From positions 1-64,000 of the forward strand of contig NZ_WHUF01000005.1 in the NCBI RefSeq assembly GCF_009380165.1: a DNA stretch of 64,000 bases. The letters run 5' to 3'. How positions within the stretch are numbered: position 1 is the first letter of the stretch; each line of letters opens with the position of its first letter. The notes under the pieces are model-generated. The model saw only the letters and a list, made by a program, of their open reading frames with translations. It did not search any database and was not told the DNA's origin. Source of the stretch: Rugamonas rivuli. Lineage in GTDB: Bacteria; Pseudomonadota; Gammaproteobacteria; Burkholderiales; Burkholderiaceae_D. This document shows, in pieces, positions 53,742-62,271 of this stretch. The translations under genes were made by a program, and so were the position numbers.

Positions 53742-54626
53742 ATGAAAAACATTATTCCATCATTGCTGGTGTTGGCAGCAGCAAGTCAGGTTCAGGCGGC
53801 CGTTCCCGTGATGCCGCCAGCCCTGGTCGGCTCGACAGTCACCTTAGGCGACTATGTCTATCAGCAGTCGGACAAATTCGGCGAAAATCGCCTCAGCGCG
53901 CCTACGGCTTTGGCAAGCGCCACGGCTGGCGCCAATCAATCGGGCGCCCCATTCATCGCGCTCCAGGCATCGACCAGCAACTCCGCCTCGCATATGGCGG
54001 GCGTCTACAATCTGGGCATGAACTTCCGCTGGTCAGTCATCGGCAACTCGCAGCAACCGGTGCTGGTGCACATCAACACCAAAGGATCGATTACGGCGGA
54101 TTACGGATTCACCCCGCTGGTTCCGGACACCTACTCGCTATCCCCGAACACTCCCAACGTCGCAGTGAAGGCCAGTTTCGTCACCGGCGTCAGCGGGCAG
54201 GCCGATGACGATGTGCGTACCCTTGGCGCGCAAACGGACGGCAATTTCGACTGGGGCATTACCAAGGTCACCGGCACCAATAATTTCACCCCGCAGAATG
54301 GCGGCAGCAGCACGCTGGCCCATAGCTTCGATTCGTCGTTCGATCTGTGGGTCACGCCCAATAACAACAACTTCGTTGAACTGGTTGCCACTGGCTACCT
54401 CTATTCGAGCAACCCTGATGTCAACCAGTACGCCACCGAATATTACAAGTTCGGCGCCTACCTGTCCCCGACCATCACCATCGACGCGGCTTACGCCGCC
54501 GACTATGCGCTGCAGACCAGCTATATTCCGAGCGCAGTTCCCGAGCCGTCGGGGATCGCGATGCTGGCGTTCGGCGCCTGCCTGATCGGCGCACTGGCGC
54601 GCCGCCGCAAGGCTCGCGCAGGCTAA
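53742..54626 (+). CDS. PEP-CTERM sorting domain protein
   Basis: The 294-residue exported protein has a signal peptide (cleavage after VQA, about residue 20), a Ser/Asn/Thr-rich beta body (about 25-255), and a PEP-CTERM tail VPEPSGIAMLAFGACLIGAL followed by ARRRKAR. It is expected to be anchored or released by exosortase. The upstream region is strongly A/T-rich. A tRNA-associated bidirectional hairpin 19 bases downstream can end its transcript. Confidence 0.9.
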   Translation: MKNIIPSLLVLAAASQVQAAVPVMPPALVGSTVTLGDYVYQQSDKFGENRLSAPTALASATAGANQSGAPFIALQASTSNSASHMAGVYNLGMNFRWSVIGNSQQPVLVHINTKGSITADYGFTPLVPDTYSLSPNTPNVAVKASFVTGVSGQADDDVRTLGAQTDGNFDWGITKVTGTNNFTPQNGGSSTLAHSFDSSFDLWVTPNNNNFVELVATGYLYSSNPDVNQYATEYYKFGAYLSPTITIDAAYAADYALQTSYIPSAVPEPSGIAMLAFGACLIGALARRRKARAG

Positions 54627-54644
54627 ATCGGCAGCACAAAGAAA

Positions 54645-54674
54645 AAGGGCCTGAAGATTTCTCTTCAGGCCCTT
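54645..54674. terminator. Bidirectional terminator (tRNA-Arg copy 1 / PEP-CTERM gene)
   Basis: AAGGGCCTGAAGA and TCTTCAGGCCCTT form a 13-bp stem with a 4-base loop. The tRNA strand adds a T-run. The same hairpin, with small changes, follows each of the three tRNA copies. Confidence 0.9.
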
Positions 54675-54688
54675 CGTCTTACGAATTT

Positions 54689-54765
54689 TGGTGCGGCTGG
54701 CAGGAATTGAACCCACGACCCCTTGGTTCGTAGCCAAGTACTCTATCCAGCTGAGCTACAGCCGC
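54689..54765 (-). tRNA. tRNA-Arg (anticodon ACG), copy 1
   Basis: The 77-base cloverleaf has an acceptor GCGGCTG/CAGCCGC, an anticodon loop CTACGAA within CTTGG/CCAAG, TTCAATT in the T loop and an encoded CCA end. The anticodon ACG (read as ICG) decodes CGU/CGC/CGA. A TATAAT box (54776-54781, minus) lies just upstream. Confidence 0.97.
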
Positions 54766-54827
54766 GAAAGACAATATTATAGCAGGGGAAACTCAAATCA
54801 AGAAGAGCCCCTGGACACTTTTTTGCA

Positions 54828-55931
54828 TCAGCGCTGGCGGACGCCGAAAATGCTGCGCACGATCGAGCTGACGCGGTCGGTAAAGGAATTCACGAACTGG
54901 ATGGCATCGTTCTTCCTGTTCATCACTTTTGACTCGACAAAGGTCCACGACAGATAGCCGAACACCATGGAGATCGCCAGCGAAATCACGAAGTTCTCGT
55001 GCCAGGTGCGGAAATTCGGCAACACCTGGTACACCGCCTGCTGCACCGCAAAACCGTACAGGTAAATTCCGTAGGAAATATCGCTGGCAAACAGCACGAA
55101 CGACCTTTTGAAATCGATCAGGCCGATATACACCGTGATGTAGGCGATCGCCGGCGCGGCCAGGTACTCGCCTTCCCGCCACTGCAGCATCAGCCAGGCA
55201 AACGCGATGCTTGCGATCAGAATAAATTTATTGTGGCGGATTTTTTCACGCAGCGCGTACAGCGCCACGCCCCAAAGGAAAGCCCACACCACGGAGCGCC
55301 CCGTCGGCCGGAAGTTGTAATCGCCCAGATCGCGGGTGAAGCCGCGCGCGGTCGCCAGCACCGTCAGCACAGCCAGCACCACCACGAATACGCGCGGGCG
55401 ACGGTGCAAGGTCAGCAGATACAGGATGGCGATGGCGATGTAGCACTCAAGCTCGAACGGAATCGTCCACAGCTGGCCGTTCACCGAGTCGGTTTGATTG
55501 GCGGTGAACACGCCGGGCAAGGTGTAGTGGATGATGCCCAGCACATTGAGGAAGTAGTCATGCACCATGGGATGCGACAGATACTCCTGTATCGGCAGCG
55601 TGGTCAGCGCGGCGCCGATGATCAGGGCGGAAATCACCACCTCGCAGCACAGGGCCGGGAAAATACGGATCACGCGCAAGGTCAGGAACGTAGGCAGATG
55701 GTTGGTGCGGAACAGGCTGCCCGACACCAGGAAGCCGCTCAGGGCAAAGAAGCTGGGGACCAGGAACAGGATCAGCGGACGCATGGGAACAAAGTCCCCC
55801 ACGTATTTGTCCCCGTAGACAATAGAGACCGAGTGCCATGCGACGATGCACACAGCAAGCAGGACGCGAAGATAATCAAACCCCGTCGGGCGATGATTTG
55901 ACAGTGCTGAGGTTTGTTGGAGGGTCAACAT
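54828..55931 (-). CDS. Acyltransferase 3 family membrane protein (OatA/ExoZ-like)
   Basis: The 367-residue protein has about ten TM helices and starts with the family motif FDYLRVLLAVCIVAWHSVS (catalytic His, about 33), followed by FALSGFLVSGSLFRT and RIFPAL. These enzymes O-acetylate or succinylate surface sugars such as exopolysaccharide or O-antigen. It lies between tRNA-Arg copies 1 and 2 and is co-oriented with them. Its base composition is lower in GC than surrounding core genes. It may have been carried in with the duplicated tRNA. Confidence 0.88.
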   Translation of the reverse strand: MLTLQQTSALSNHRPTGFDYLRVLLAVCIVAWHSVSIVYGDKYVGDFVPMRPLILFLVPSFFALSGFLVSGSLFRTNHLPTFLTLRVIRIFPALCCEVVISALIIGAALTTLPIQEYLSHPMVHDYFLNVLGIIHYTLPGVFTANQTDSVNGQLWTIPFELECYIAIAILYLLTLHRRPRVFVVVLAVLTVLATARGFTRDLGDYNFRPTGRSVVWAFLWGVALYALREKIRHNKFILIASIAFAWLMLQWREGEYLAAPAIAYITVYIGLIDFKRSFVLFASDISYGIYLYGFAVQQAVYQVLPNFRTWHENFVISLAISMVFGYLSWTFVESKVMNRKNDAIQFVNSFTDRVSSIVRSIFGVRQR

Positions 55932-56128
55932 AACTTTATCCAGAAGAAAACAACGACGCTAGCCGAAAAAGGCGGCATAAAGGGTAAATGTACAAGAGAA
56001 CACTGCTATTTTGTACATTTTTTTACTTCGGCAAAATTGATTTAATTACAATCAGGAAATCAACATTACCGCACCGCGACAAATTCCGCATTGCGGGAAC
56101 ACGGCTTGTCCGGGGAGATGAAAAGACA

Positions 56129-56158
56129 AAAGGCCTGAAGATCACTCTTCAGGCCTTT
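56129..56158. terminator. Terminator of tRNA-Arg copy 2
   Basis: AAAGGCCTGAAGA and TCTTCAGGCCTTT form a 13-bp stem, a near copy of the hairpin at 54645-54674 with compensating changes in the stem. Confidence 0.88.
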
Positions 56159-56172
56159 CAACTTACGAATTT

Positions 56173-56249
56173 TGGTGCGGCTGGCAGGAATTGAACCCAC
56201 GACCCCTTGGTTCGTAGCCAAGTACTCTATCCAGCTGAGCTACAGCCGC
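56173..56249 (-). tRNA. tRNA-Arg (anticodon ACG), copy 2
   Basis: This is identical over all 77 bases to copy 1, including the encoded CCA. It has its own TATAAT box (56260-56265, minus) 10 bases upstream of the 5-prime end. Confidence 0.97.
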
Positions 56250-56342
56250 GAAAAACAAGATTATAACAGCGTTTTCTTGTTTGGCGAAGAATTCCTTGAA
56301 GAAATTTTGCAATCCGTTTCAAGGTCTTACACTAATAGCAAA

Positions 56343-56370
56343 AGGGCCCGAAGATTTCTCTTCAGGCCCT
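56343..56370 (-). terminator. Terminator of tRNA-Arg copy 3
   Basis: AGGGCCCGAAGA pairs with TCTTCAGGCCCT. The one mismatch on the plus strand becomes a G-U pair in the tRNA-strand transcript, so the hairpin is kept for the strand that needs it. Confidence 0.85.
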
Positions 56371-56385
56371 CTCACTTACGAATTT

Positions 56386-56462
56386 TGGTGCGGCTGGCAG
56401 GAATTGAACCCACGACCCCTTGGTTCGTAGCCAAGTACTCTATCCAGCTGAGCTACAGCCGC
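56386..56462 (-). tRNA. tRNA-Arg (anticodon ACG), copy 3
   Basis: This is identical over all 77 bases to copies 1 and 2. It is 136 bases from copy 2 and has the clearest promoter of the three. Confidence 0.97.
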
Positions 56463-56471
56463 TTAAGCAAC

Positions 56472-56500
56472 ATTATAAAGCATTAATTTCGTTTTGCAAA
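56472..56500 (-). promoter_or_regulatory. Promoter of tRNA-Arg copy 3
   Basis: TTTGCA (56495-56500) and TATAAT (56472-56477) are 17 bp apart on the minus strand. Transcription would start within a few bases of the mature tRNA end at 56462. Confidence 0.7.
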
Positions 56501-56613
56501 GTTCGATATTTTCTATCGTTTAATTGGTTCGATATGTAAAACACCGAATCAACCACTGTGCTAACTGCTTTGCTGCATCTCTTTCAAGCGGCATGCCGTT
56601 CGAAAGAAGCAGC

Positions 56614-56642
56614 ATTATAGGGACACTCCCCCGGCTTGTCCA
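56614..56642 (-). promoter_or_regulatory. Strong sigma-70 promoter with no obvious gene
   Basis: TGGACA (56637-56642) and TATAAT (56614-56619) are 17 bp apart on the minus strand. The start at about 56607 is followed by a palindromic stem-loop (56581-56606, CTTTC...CGGCATGCCG...GAAAG) and then the 140 bases leading to tRNA copy 3. It may be a second tRNA promoter or drive a small RNA. Confidence 0.55.
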
Positions 56643-56652
56643 GCACTCTCTG

Positions 56653-56880
56653 TCAGGTGCCGAATTCGGCCGCCGCCTTGGCCGACCACAATGCTTCATT
56701 ATAGGAAGGATAGGGAACGCCATAACAATCGATATGGCCGCCCTCGCCCACGAACTTGATCCACCAGCCCGCCGGATCGTTGATGATGGCGATATCGCCC
56801 TCGCGGCAAGTGCCTGCGATCTGCTCGTTTTGTTCCAGCACAACAATCTTCACCTTCCTGTGCTTCACTACCGTCGCCAT
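56653..56880 (-). CDS. Small conserved-looking protein, unknown
   Basis: The 75-residue protein has a compact beta-rich pattern (VKIVVLEQNEQIAGTCREGDIAIINDPAGWWIKFVGEGGHIDCYG). It ends with a helix (NEALWSAKAAAEFG). A GGGAGG ribosome site is just before ATG 56880. It has no signal peptide, and two Cys. I know no family; the Trp-Trp and Gly pattern suggests a small folded domain. The longer frame upstream is not supported. Confidence 0.65.
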   Translation of the reverse strand: MATVVKHRKVKIVVLEQNEQIAGTCREGDIAIINDPAGWWIKFVGEGGHIDCYGVPYPSYNEALWSAKAAAEFGT

Positions 56881-56955
56881 CGCGCCTCCCTTTTGCGGCA
56901 CCGCGCCGCTACGCCATCCAGTGTATCCGCAGCGCGCGCCCGCGCGATACAAAAT

Positions 56956-57140
56956 ATGAACATTTCGCTCACAAACCCAGGATTTTCAAGGCTTGCAGGT
57001 AGCTTCATTCATGCCAGTGATCTCGCTCATCATGAGAAAGAATTTGCTTTCCCTTGGGCGCTGCCGCATCATTCACCTGTCTCCTCTATTCTCCTCCAAG
57101 GAAATAGATTTAGCCCGCTCCTGTAGCGGGCTTTTTTTTT
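56956..57140 (+). ncRNA. Candidate small RNA with Rho-independent terminator
   Basis: A textbook terminator on the plus strand (AGCCCGCT-N5-AGCGGGCT plus nine T, 57112-57140) has no plus-strand gene before it. The 318-base space between the small gene at 56880 and the next gene at 57199 holds only a 56-codon frame (56956-57126). That frame has no ribosome site and its stop lies inside the terminator. A pyrimidine-rich stretch (about 57078-57099) with CTCCTC units could pair with Shine-Dalgarno sequences. A small regulatory RNA is the simplest reading. Its 5-prime end is not determined; I give 56956 as a rough limit. Confidence 0.5.
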
Positions 57141-57198
57141 AGTGTACGATGCGGTCAGATTTGCCTTCCAAGACAACATACTGACAGGTTGCCCCAGC

Positions 57199-58026
57199 AT
57201 GACATCATCCGCCCCCGTCGCGCCGCCCTCCCCCGACTGGTCGCGCACCGCCCTCGGCGAGCCGGCCGGCTGGCCCTTGCCGCTGCGCCTGACGGTGGAC
57301 ATCCTGCTCAATTCCCCCAGCGCCATGCTGCTGATGTGGGGCCCCGAACAAATCATGGTGTACAACGATGCCTACGCGGCGCTGATCGGCCTGTCGAGCC
57401 TGCGCGCGCCCGGCGGCAGCGTGCCGTCGATCCAGCCGGCCGCCTGGAGCTGGAACGGCGCCGCCATCCGCCAGGGCTGGGCCGGCGACAGCGCCAGCTA
57501 CCGCGGCGTGATGCTGCCGGCGTGGCGCAACAACGGCGTCGCCCAGTTGCCGCTGGACCTGTACTACACCCCGGTGCGCGACGCCGCCGGCCAGGTGGCC
57601 GGCGTGCTGTGCACGCTGGCGCCGGCCCAGGCCGCGCCGCTGGCCGACACCACGCGGCCGCTGCGCATGCTGGTGGTCGAGGACAATGCCGACGCCCGCT
57701 ACCTGGTGTGCGAGACGCTGCGCGCGCTCGGCCACGAAGTGCAGGCCGCCGCCACCGGCGAAGACGCCCTGCCCGAACTGTCGCGCCAGAGTTTCGACGT
57801 GCTGTACACCGACGTCAGCCTGCCCGGCATGTCCGGCGTCGAGCTGGCGCGCAAGGCGCTGCAGCAGGCGCCGACGCTGCAGTTGCTGTTCGCCTCAGGC
57901 TACGGCGACGAGCTGACCCGCCACCTGGAATTCCCCGCCCAGTCGTTGCAAAAACCCTACGACATCGAACAGCTGCAAGCCGCGCTGGAGCAGATCGCCC
58001 GGCGCATGGGCAACACCCAGGCCTGA
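57199..58026 (+). CDS. PAS-like sensor with C-terminal receiver domain
   Basis: The 275-residue protein has an N-terminal PAS-like region (about 10-140: WSRTALGEPAGWPLPLRLTVDILLNSPSAMLLMWGPEQIMVYNDAYAAL, as in many hybrid kinases) and a REC domain (about 153-270, phospho-acceptor in LYTDVSLPGMSG). It has no kinase or output domain, so it is a stand-alone sensor-receiver or a truncated kinase. It likely works with the hybrid kinase encoded 128 bases downstream. ATG 57199 follows GACAGG at the usual distance. Confidence 0.85.
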   Translation: MTSSAPVAPPSPDWSRTALGEPAGWPLPLRLTVDILLNSPSAMLLMWGPEQIMVYNDAYAALIGLSSLRAPGGSVPSIQPAAWSWNGAAIRQGWAGDSASYRGVMLPAWRNNGVAQLPLDLYYTPVRDAAGQVAGVLCTLAPAQAAPLADTTRPLRMLVVEDNADARYLVCETLRALGHEVQAAATGEDALPELSRQSFDVLYTDVSLPGMSGVELARKALQQAPTLQLLFASGYGDELTRHLEFPAQSLQKPYDIEQLQAALEQIARRMGNTQA

Positions 58027-58154
58027 ACGCCACCAACCGTGCGGAGCCACGGTGGGAGATGGGGCTACAATGAAGCTACCGTAAAACGTCCAGCGTTAGC
58101 CTGACGCGCCGCCGTCCGGCGGCCGCGCCAGCATCGCGGCAGCATGAAGCCCAC

Positions 58155-60377
58155 ATGATTCCTCCGAACGAGCCCACCGACGCCACTCCATCCCAAACCC
58201 CGACGGGTGACGCCGAGCTCCAGACCTTTTCCAGCGTCCAGCAGGAATTGCTGAACGCCCGGGAAGCGCTGCGCCAAAGCCAGATGGAATTGCGGGCGCT
58301 GGCCGATTCGATGCCGCAGCTGGCGTGGATTGCCGAGCAGGACGGCACCATGGTGTGGTACAACCAGCCGTGGTACGCCTACACCGGCACCACCGCCGAA
58401 CAGATGAGCGGCGACGGCTGGCGCCAGGTCTACGCGCCCGATTGCGTCGGCGCCATGCAGGAACGCTGGGATCTGTCGCGCGCCACCGGCCTGCCGTTCG
58501 AACTGGAAGTGCCGATCCGCAGCGCCAACGGCGAATTCCGCTGGTTCCTCACGCGCGCCAACCCGGTGCACGACGCCGCCGGCCGCGTGCTGCGCTGGTT
58601 CGGCACCAGCACCGACGTCGACCAGGTCAAGCGCGTGCAGGAAGCGCTGCGCGACGAGACCGCCGTGCTGGAACTGGTCAACCGCACCGGCAACGCGCTG
58701 GCCTCGACGCGCGACCTGCATCCGCTGCTGCAGGAAGTGACCGACGCCGCCACCAGCATCAGCGGCGCCCGCTACGGCGCCTTCTTCTATCACGGCGCCG
58801 ACGCCCACGGCAAGGCGCGCGTGCTGCACACGCTGTCCAGCTGCACCCCGCCCGGCTACGCCAGCTTCGGCCGGCCGCAGGACGATGCGCTGGCCAGCGA
58901 CGGCCTGCGCGGCGGCGAGGCGATGCGCAGCAACGACTTGCCGGCCGACGCCCGCTACGCCAGCGACCATCCCTGCCGCGCCACGCCGCCCGGCCAGCCG
59001 CCGGTGCGCAGCTACCTGGCGGTGCCGGTGGCGCTGCGCTCGGGCGTGGTGATCGGCTGCCTGTTCTTCGGCCATCCGGAACCGGACATGTTCAGCGAGC
59101 GCACCGAACGCATCATCGGCGGCATCGCCGCCCAGGCCGCCGTCGCGATCGACAATGCGCGCCTGTACGACGCCTCGCGCCGTGCCGCCGAGGAGCGCAA
59201 GATCCTGCTCGACAGCGAACGCCAGGCGCGCGCCGACGCCGAACGCACCAGCCAGATGAAGGATGAATTCCTGGCCACGCTGTCGCACGAGCTGCGCACG
59301 CCGCTGACCGCCATCCTCGGCTGGGCCCAGGTGCTGCGGCGCGGCAGCCGCGACCAGGCCGACCTGCACCGCGGCCTGCAAACCATCGAGCGCAACGCCC
59401 GCGCCCAGGCCCAGCTGATCGAAGACTTGCTCGACATGAGCAGCATCGCCTCCGGCAAGGTGCGGCTGGAAATGCTGTCGCTGGCGCCGGCCGCCATCGC
59501 CGCCGCCGCCATCGACACCGTGCGCCCCGCCGCCCAGACCAAGCAGATCCGCATCAACAAGCACTTCGACGCCAAGCCCGGCCTGGTGGCCGGCGACGCC
59601 AGCCGCCTGCAGCAAATCTTCTGGAACCTGCTGACCAACGCCATCAAGTTCACGCCGCCCGGCGGCACCATCGACGTGCGCATCCACCGCGAAGGCGACC
59701 AGATCGCCATCGCCGTGCGCGACAGCGGCATCGGCATCGCCCCCGCCTTCCTCGACCATGTGTTCGAGCGCTTCCGCCAGGCCGACGCCACCGCCACCCG
59801 CAAGCACGGCGGCCTGGGGCTGGGGCTGGCGATCGTCAAGCACCTGGTGGAACAGCACGGCGGCACGGTGGACGCCGACAGCGAGGGCGAAGGCCGCGGC
59901 GCCTGCTTCACGGTGCGCCTGCCGCGCCGCCACGGCTACGACGAGCCGCTGGGCGCCGGCGACGGCCACCGCGCGGCCGCGCACGACCTGTCCGGCCTGC
60001 AAGTGCTGGTGGTGGACGACGAGGACGACGCGCGCGAACTGATCAAGCGCATCCTCAACGACTGCAATGCCGACGTGCTGACCGCCGCCACCGCGACCGA
60101 AGCGCTGACGCTGCTGCAACATGCGCGGCCCGACCTGATGGTGAGCGACCTCGGCATGCCGGAAGTGGACGGCTACGGCCTGCTGGACCGCATCCGGGCG
60201 CTGGGGCCGGCGCGCGGCGGCGATTTGCCGGCCATCGCGCTGACCGCCTTCGCCCGCTCCGAAGACCGCATCAAGGCGCTGTCGAGCGGCTTCCTGGCGC
60301 ATATTTCCAAACCGGTCGAGCCGAATGAGCTGATCGCCAAGGTGGCGGCCATGGGGGCCAGCCACCGGCACGCCTGA
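58155..60377 (+). CDS. Soluble hybrid histidine kinase (PAS-GAF-HisKA-HATPase-REC)
   Basis: The 740-residue protein has no TM helix. Domains are PAS (about 35-155, LADSMPQLAWIAEQDGTMVWYNQPWY), GAF (about 170-340), HisKA (LATLSHELRTPLTAILGWAQVL, His about 379), HATPase_c (NLLTNAIKFT, GSGIGI, GGLGLGLAI) and REC (about 620-735, Asp in LMVSDLGMPEVDG). It is a cytosolic sensor of unknown signal. It lies between the PAS-REC protein and a REC-GGDEF protein on the same strand, probably forming one phosphorelay. Confidence 0.93.
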   Translation: MIPPNEPTDATPSQTPTGDAELQTFSSVQQELLNAREALRQSQMELRALADSMPQLAWIAEQDGTMVWYNQPWYAYTGTTAEQMSGDGWRQVYAPDCVGAMQERWDLSRATGLPFELEVPIRSANGEFRWFLTRANPVHDAAGRVLRWFGTSTDVDQVKRVQEALRDETAVLELVNRTGNALASTRDLHPLLQEVTDAATSISGARYGAFFYHGADAHGKARVLHTLSSCTPPGYASFGRPQDDALASDGLRGGEAMRSNDLPADARYASDHPCRATPPGQPPVRSYLAVPVALRSGVVIGCLFFGHPEPDMFSERTERIIGGIAAQAAVAIDNARLYDASRRAAEERKILLDSERQARADAERTSQMKDEFLATLSHELRTPLTAILGWAQVLRRGSRDQADLHRGLQTIERNARAQAQLIEDLLDMSSIASGKVRLEMLSLAPAAIAAAAIDTVRPAAQTKQIRINKHFDAKPGLVAGDASRLQQIFWNLLTNAIKFTPPGGTIDVRIHREGDQIAIAVRDSGIGIAPAFLDHVFERFRQADATATRKHGGLGLGLAIVKHLVEQHGGTVDADSEGEGRGACFTVRLPRRHGYDEPLGAGDGHRAAAHDLSGLQVLVVDDEDDARELIKRILNDCNADVLTAATATEALTLLQHARPDLMVSDLGMPEVDGYGLLDRIRALGPARGGDLPAIALTAFARSEDRIKALSSGFLAHISKPVEPNELIAKVAAMGASHRHA

Positions 60378-60424
60378 GCGGCGATGGCAGCCTCGATATT
60401 AGCCTGTTAATGGCTGTGAATATT

Positions 60425-60550
60425 ATTGCCACACGGAAATTATTCTATTCCTACTCGCAGACGCGGCAATGTCCTACAAGCAATCTGAAGATCAGTTGAT
60501 AAACTACAAAAATACGAAAAAACGGGTACAATTAATTGCCACACGGAAAT
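60425..60550 (+). repeat. 16-bp direct repeat ATTGCCACACGGAAAT (two copies, 110 bp apart)
   Basis: The same 16 bases occur at 60425-60440 and 60535-60550. The region (60378-60651) has no gene and is A/T-rich. The second copy lies about 100 bases before the REC-GGDEF start; a related half (AACACGGA) follows at about 60574. It may bind a regulator of the GGDEF gene. Confidence 0.6.
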
Positions 60551-60651
60551 ACCATGTGCTTGTGTGCGCCGCAACACGGACGCCTGCGCTATGATCGTGG
60601 GACTATAAATTTCTGGCCGGAATGGCCCCTTTGAGACAGACAGAGAATAAT

Positions 60652-61626
60652 ATGCCGAGCCGAGAAGAAATCCTGAACGCCAAGATACTGGTGGTGGATG
60701 ACAGCGCAGACAACGTCGAACTGATGTTGGAGATCCTGCGCGAGGCCGGCTATACCGACGTCTCCTCCACCATGCTGCCCGAACAGGTCTGCCCGCTGCA
60801 CCGCCAGCAATGCTACGACCTGATCCTGCTGGACCTGCAGATGCCGGGCCTGAACGGCTTCCAGGTCATGAAGGGCCTGAAGGAAATCGAACAGGGCGGC
60901 TACCTGCCGGTGCTGGCCCTGACCGCCCAGCCGAGCTTCAAGATCGCCGCGCTGGAAGCGGGCGCGCGCGACTTCATCAGCAAACCGTTCGACCTGCTGG
61001 AAGTGCACAAGCGCATCCACAACATGCTGGAAGTGCGCCTGCTGTACAAGGAGCTGGCGCAATACAGCCGCCAGCAGCAGGAACTGGCGCTGCACGATCC
61101 GCTGACCGGCCTGCCCAACCGCCGCCTGCTGGAAGACCGCATCGCCACCGTGCTGCAGCACGCCACGCGCCAGCAAAACAAGGCCGCCGTGATGTACCTG
61201 GACCTGGACGGCTTCAAGGCCATCAACGACACCCACGGCCACGCCACCGGCGACGAGATCCTGAAGATGGTGGCGCAGCGCCTGGTCGGCTGCGCGCGCC
61301 GTGAAGATACCGTGGCCCGCGTCGGCGGCGACGAGTTCGTCATCGTCATGGGCAATATCGCCCAGCTGGGCGACACCCAGGAACCGGCCGCCAAGCTGAT
61401 CGAGGCGGTCTCCGAACCCTATGTCATCAACGGCCTGACGCTGCGCTTGTCGACCAGCATCGGCATCGGCATCTATCCGGACGACGCCGACCAGGTGGCC
61501 TCGGTGATCGCGGTGGCCGACGGCGCACTGTACGAAGCCAAGCGCTCCGGCAAGAACCGCTGCTGCACCGCGCAGATGATGCGCACTCCGCCCCAACCGC
61601 ACACGATGTCGCCGACCCCGGCCTGA
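60652..61626 (+). CDS. Response regulator diguanylate cyclase (REC-GGDEF, WspR-like)
   Basis: The 324-residue protein has REC (about 10-130, Asp in LILLDLQMPGLNG) and GGDEF (about 150-310). The motifs are LDLDGFKAIND, the RxxD product-inhibition site RRED, and GGDEF, all intact, so phosphorylation-controlled c-di-GMP synthesis is expected. I chose ATG 60652 (MPSREEIL), with AGAGAATAAT upstream. The likely partner kinase is encoded just upstream. Confidence 0.93.
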   Translation: MPSREEILNAKILVVDDSADNVELMLEILREAGYTDVSSTMLPEQVCPLHRQQCYDLILLDLQMPGLNGFQVMKGLKEIEQGGYLPVLALTAQPSFKIAALEAGARDFISKPFDLLEVHKRIHNMLEVRLLYKELAQYSRQQQELALHDPLTGLPNRRLLEDRIATVLQHATRQQNKAAVMYLDLDGFKAINDTHGHATGDEILKMVAQRLVGCARREDTVARVGGDEFVIVMGNIAQLGDTQEPAAKLIEAVSEPYVINGLTLRLSTSIGIGIYPDDADQVASVIAVADGALYEAKRSGKNRCCTAQMMRTPPQPHTMSPTPA

Positions 61627-61657
61627 ACCGCCGGGGCCGGACGGCACGGCCAGGCGC

Positions 61658-62047
61658 TTAGTGCGCCGCTTCCTCCATCTTGCCCGCATGCTGGTGGTCG
61701 TCATGCGCATCGACCTTGTCCGGCGCCACTTCGATGCGCGTAATGCCGGCGTCCACCGACACCGGATCGCTGGCCGGGAACGTCATCTCCAGGCCGCCGT
61801 CCAGCAGGGTTTCCTTGGCCTGCTCTTCCGGCGTGGCTTGCTCATGCTCGGCCAGCGTGGTGATCGCGCTGGCCCATTTGACGAAGTCCAGGTTGGCGAG
61901 TTCGCGCACCGTGTGCACGTTGAACGCCTGCGCCAGCGCCTTGGCATCCTTGGCGCTCAGGCCGCGCAGTGCGCTGGTCGGGGCGTCGGCCAGCGCGCGG
62001 AAGCTCAGGCCCAGGTACTCCTTATCCACGACAGTATCGATATTCAT
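61658..62047 (-). CDS. Hypothetical protein with helix-hairpin-like motif
   Basis: The 129-residue soluble protein contains ALRGLSAKDAKALAQAFNVHTVRELANLDFVKWASAI. This resembles the helix-hairpin-helix-like 'erythromycin/leucine-rich DUF4332' pattern for protein or DNA contact, followed by an acidic stretch and a His-rich end (HDDHQHAGKMEEAAH). AAGGA precedes ATG 62047. The His-rich tail may bind metal. The function is unknown. Confidence 0.65.
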   Translation of the reverse strand: MNIDTVVDKEYLGLSFRALADAPTSALRGLSAKDAKALAQAFNVHTVRELANLDFVKWASAITTLAEHEQATPEEQAKETLLDGGLEMTFPASDPVSVDAGITRIEVAPDKVDAHDDHQHAGKMEEAAH

Positions 62048-62271
62048 GATGATTCCTTTCAGTTGGGTAGGCCGCCACTGTCGCAGTCCGCAGCGGCGGG
62101 GTCTGTACGGAATCGAACACTCGCGCGGCGCCCCGCAGCCGCGTTCGATTGAACGGCCATTTTTGACATTCATATATGCAATTGTTATCATGAAATGGTG
62201 TCCACTACCCACTTCTCTGGCAGCTTTAAGGCCGCGAAGATTTCGCAGTTTCAGCATCGTGCAGAGACCCC

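Noticed and set aside
54689..56462. Three near-identical blocks as a CRISPR-like array
   Set aside because: The repeated unit is a tRNA gene with cloverleaf and terminator, with unequal spacing.
56520..56846. 108-codon minus-strand frame
   Set aside because: It overlaps the better-supported 75-residue gene in another frame and has no ribosome site.
58065..60371. 768-codon minus-strand frame opposite the hybrid kinase
   Set aside because: It is His/Ala/Gly/Arg-rich antisense shadow of the kinase domains.
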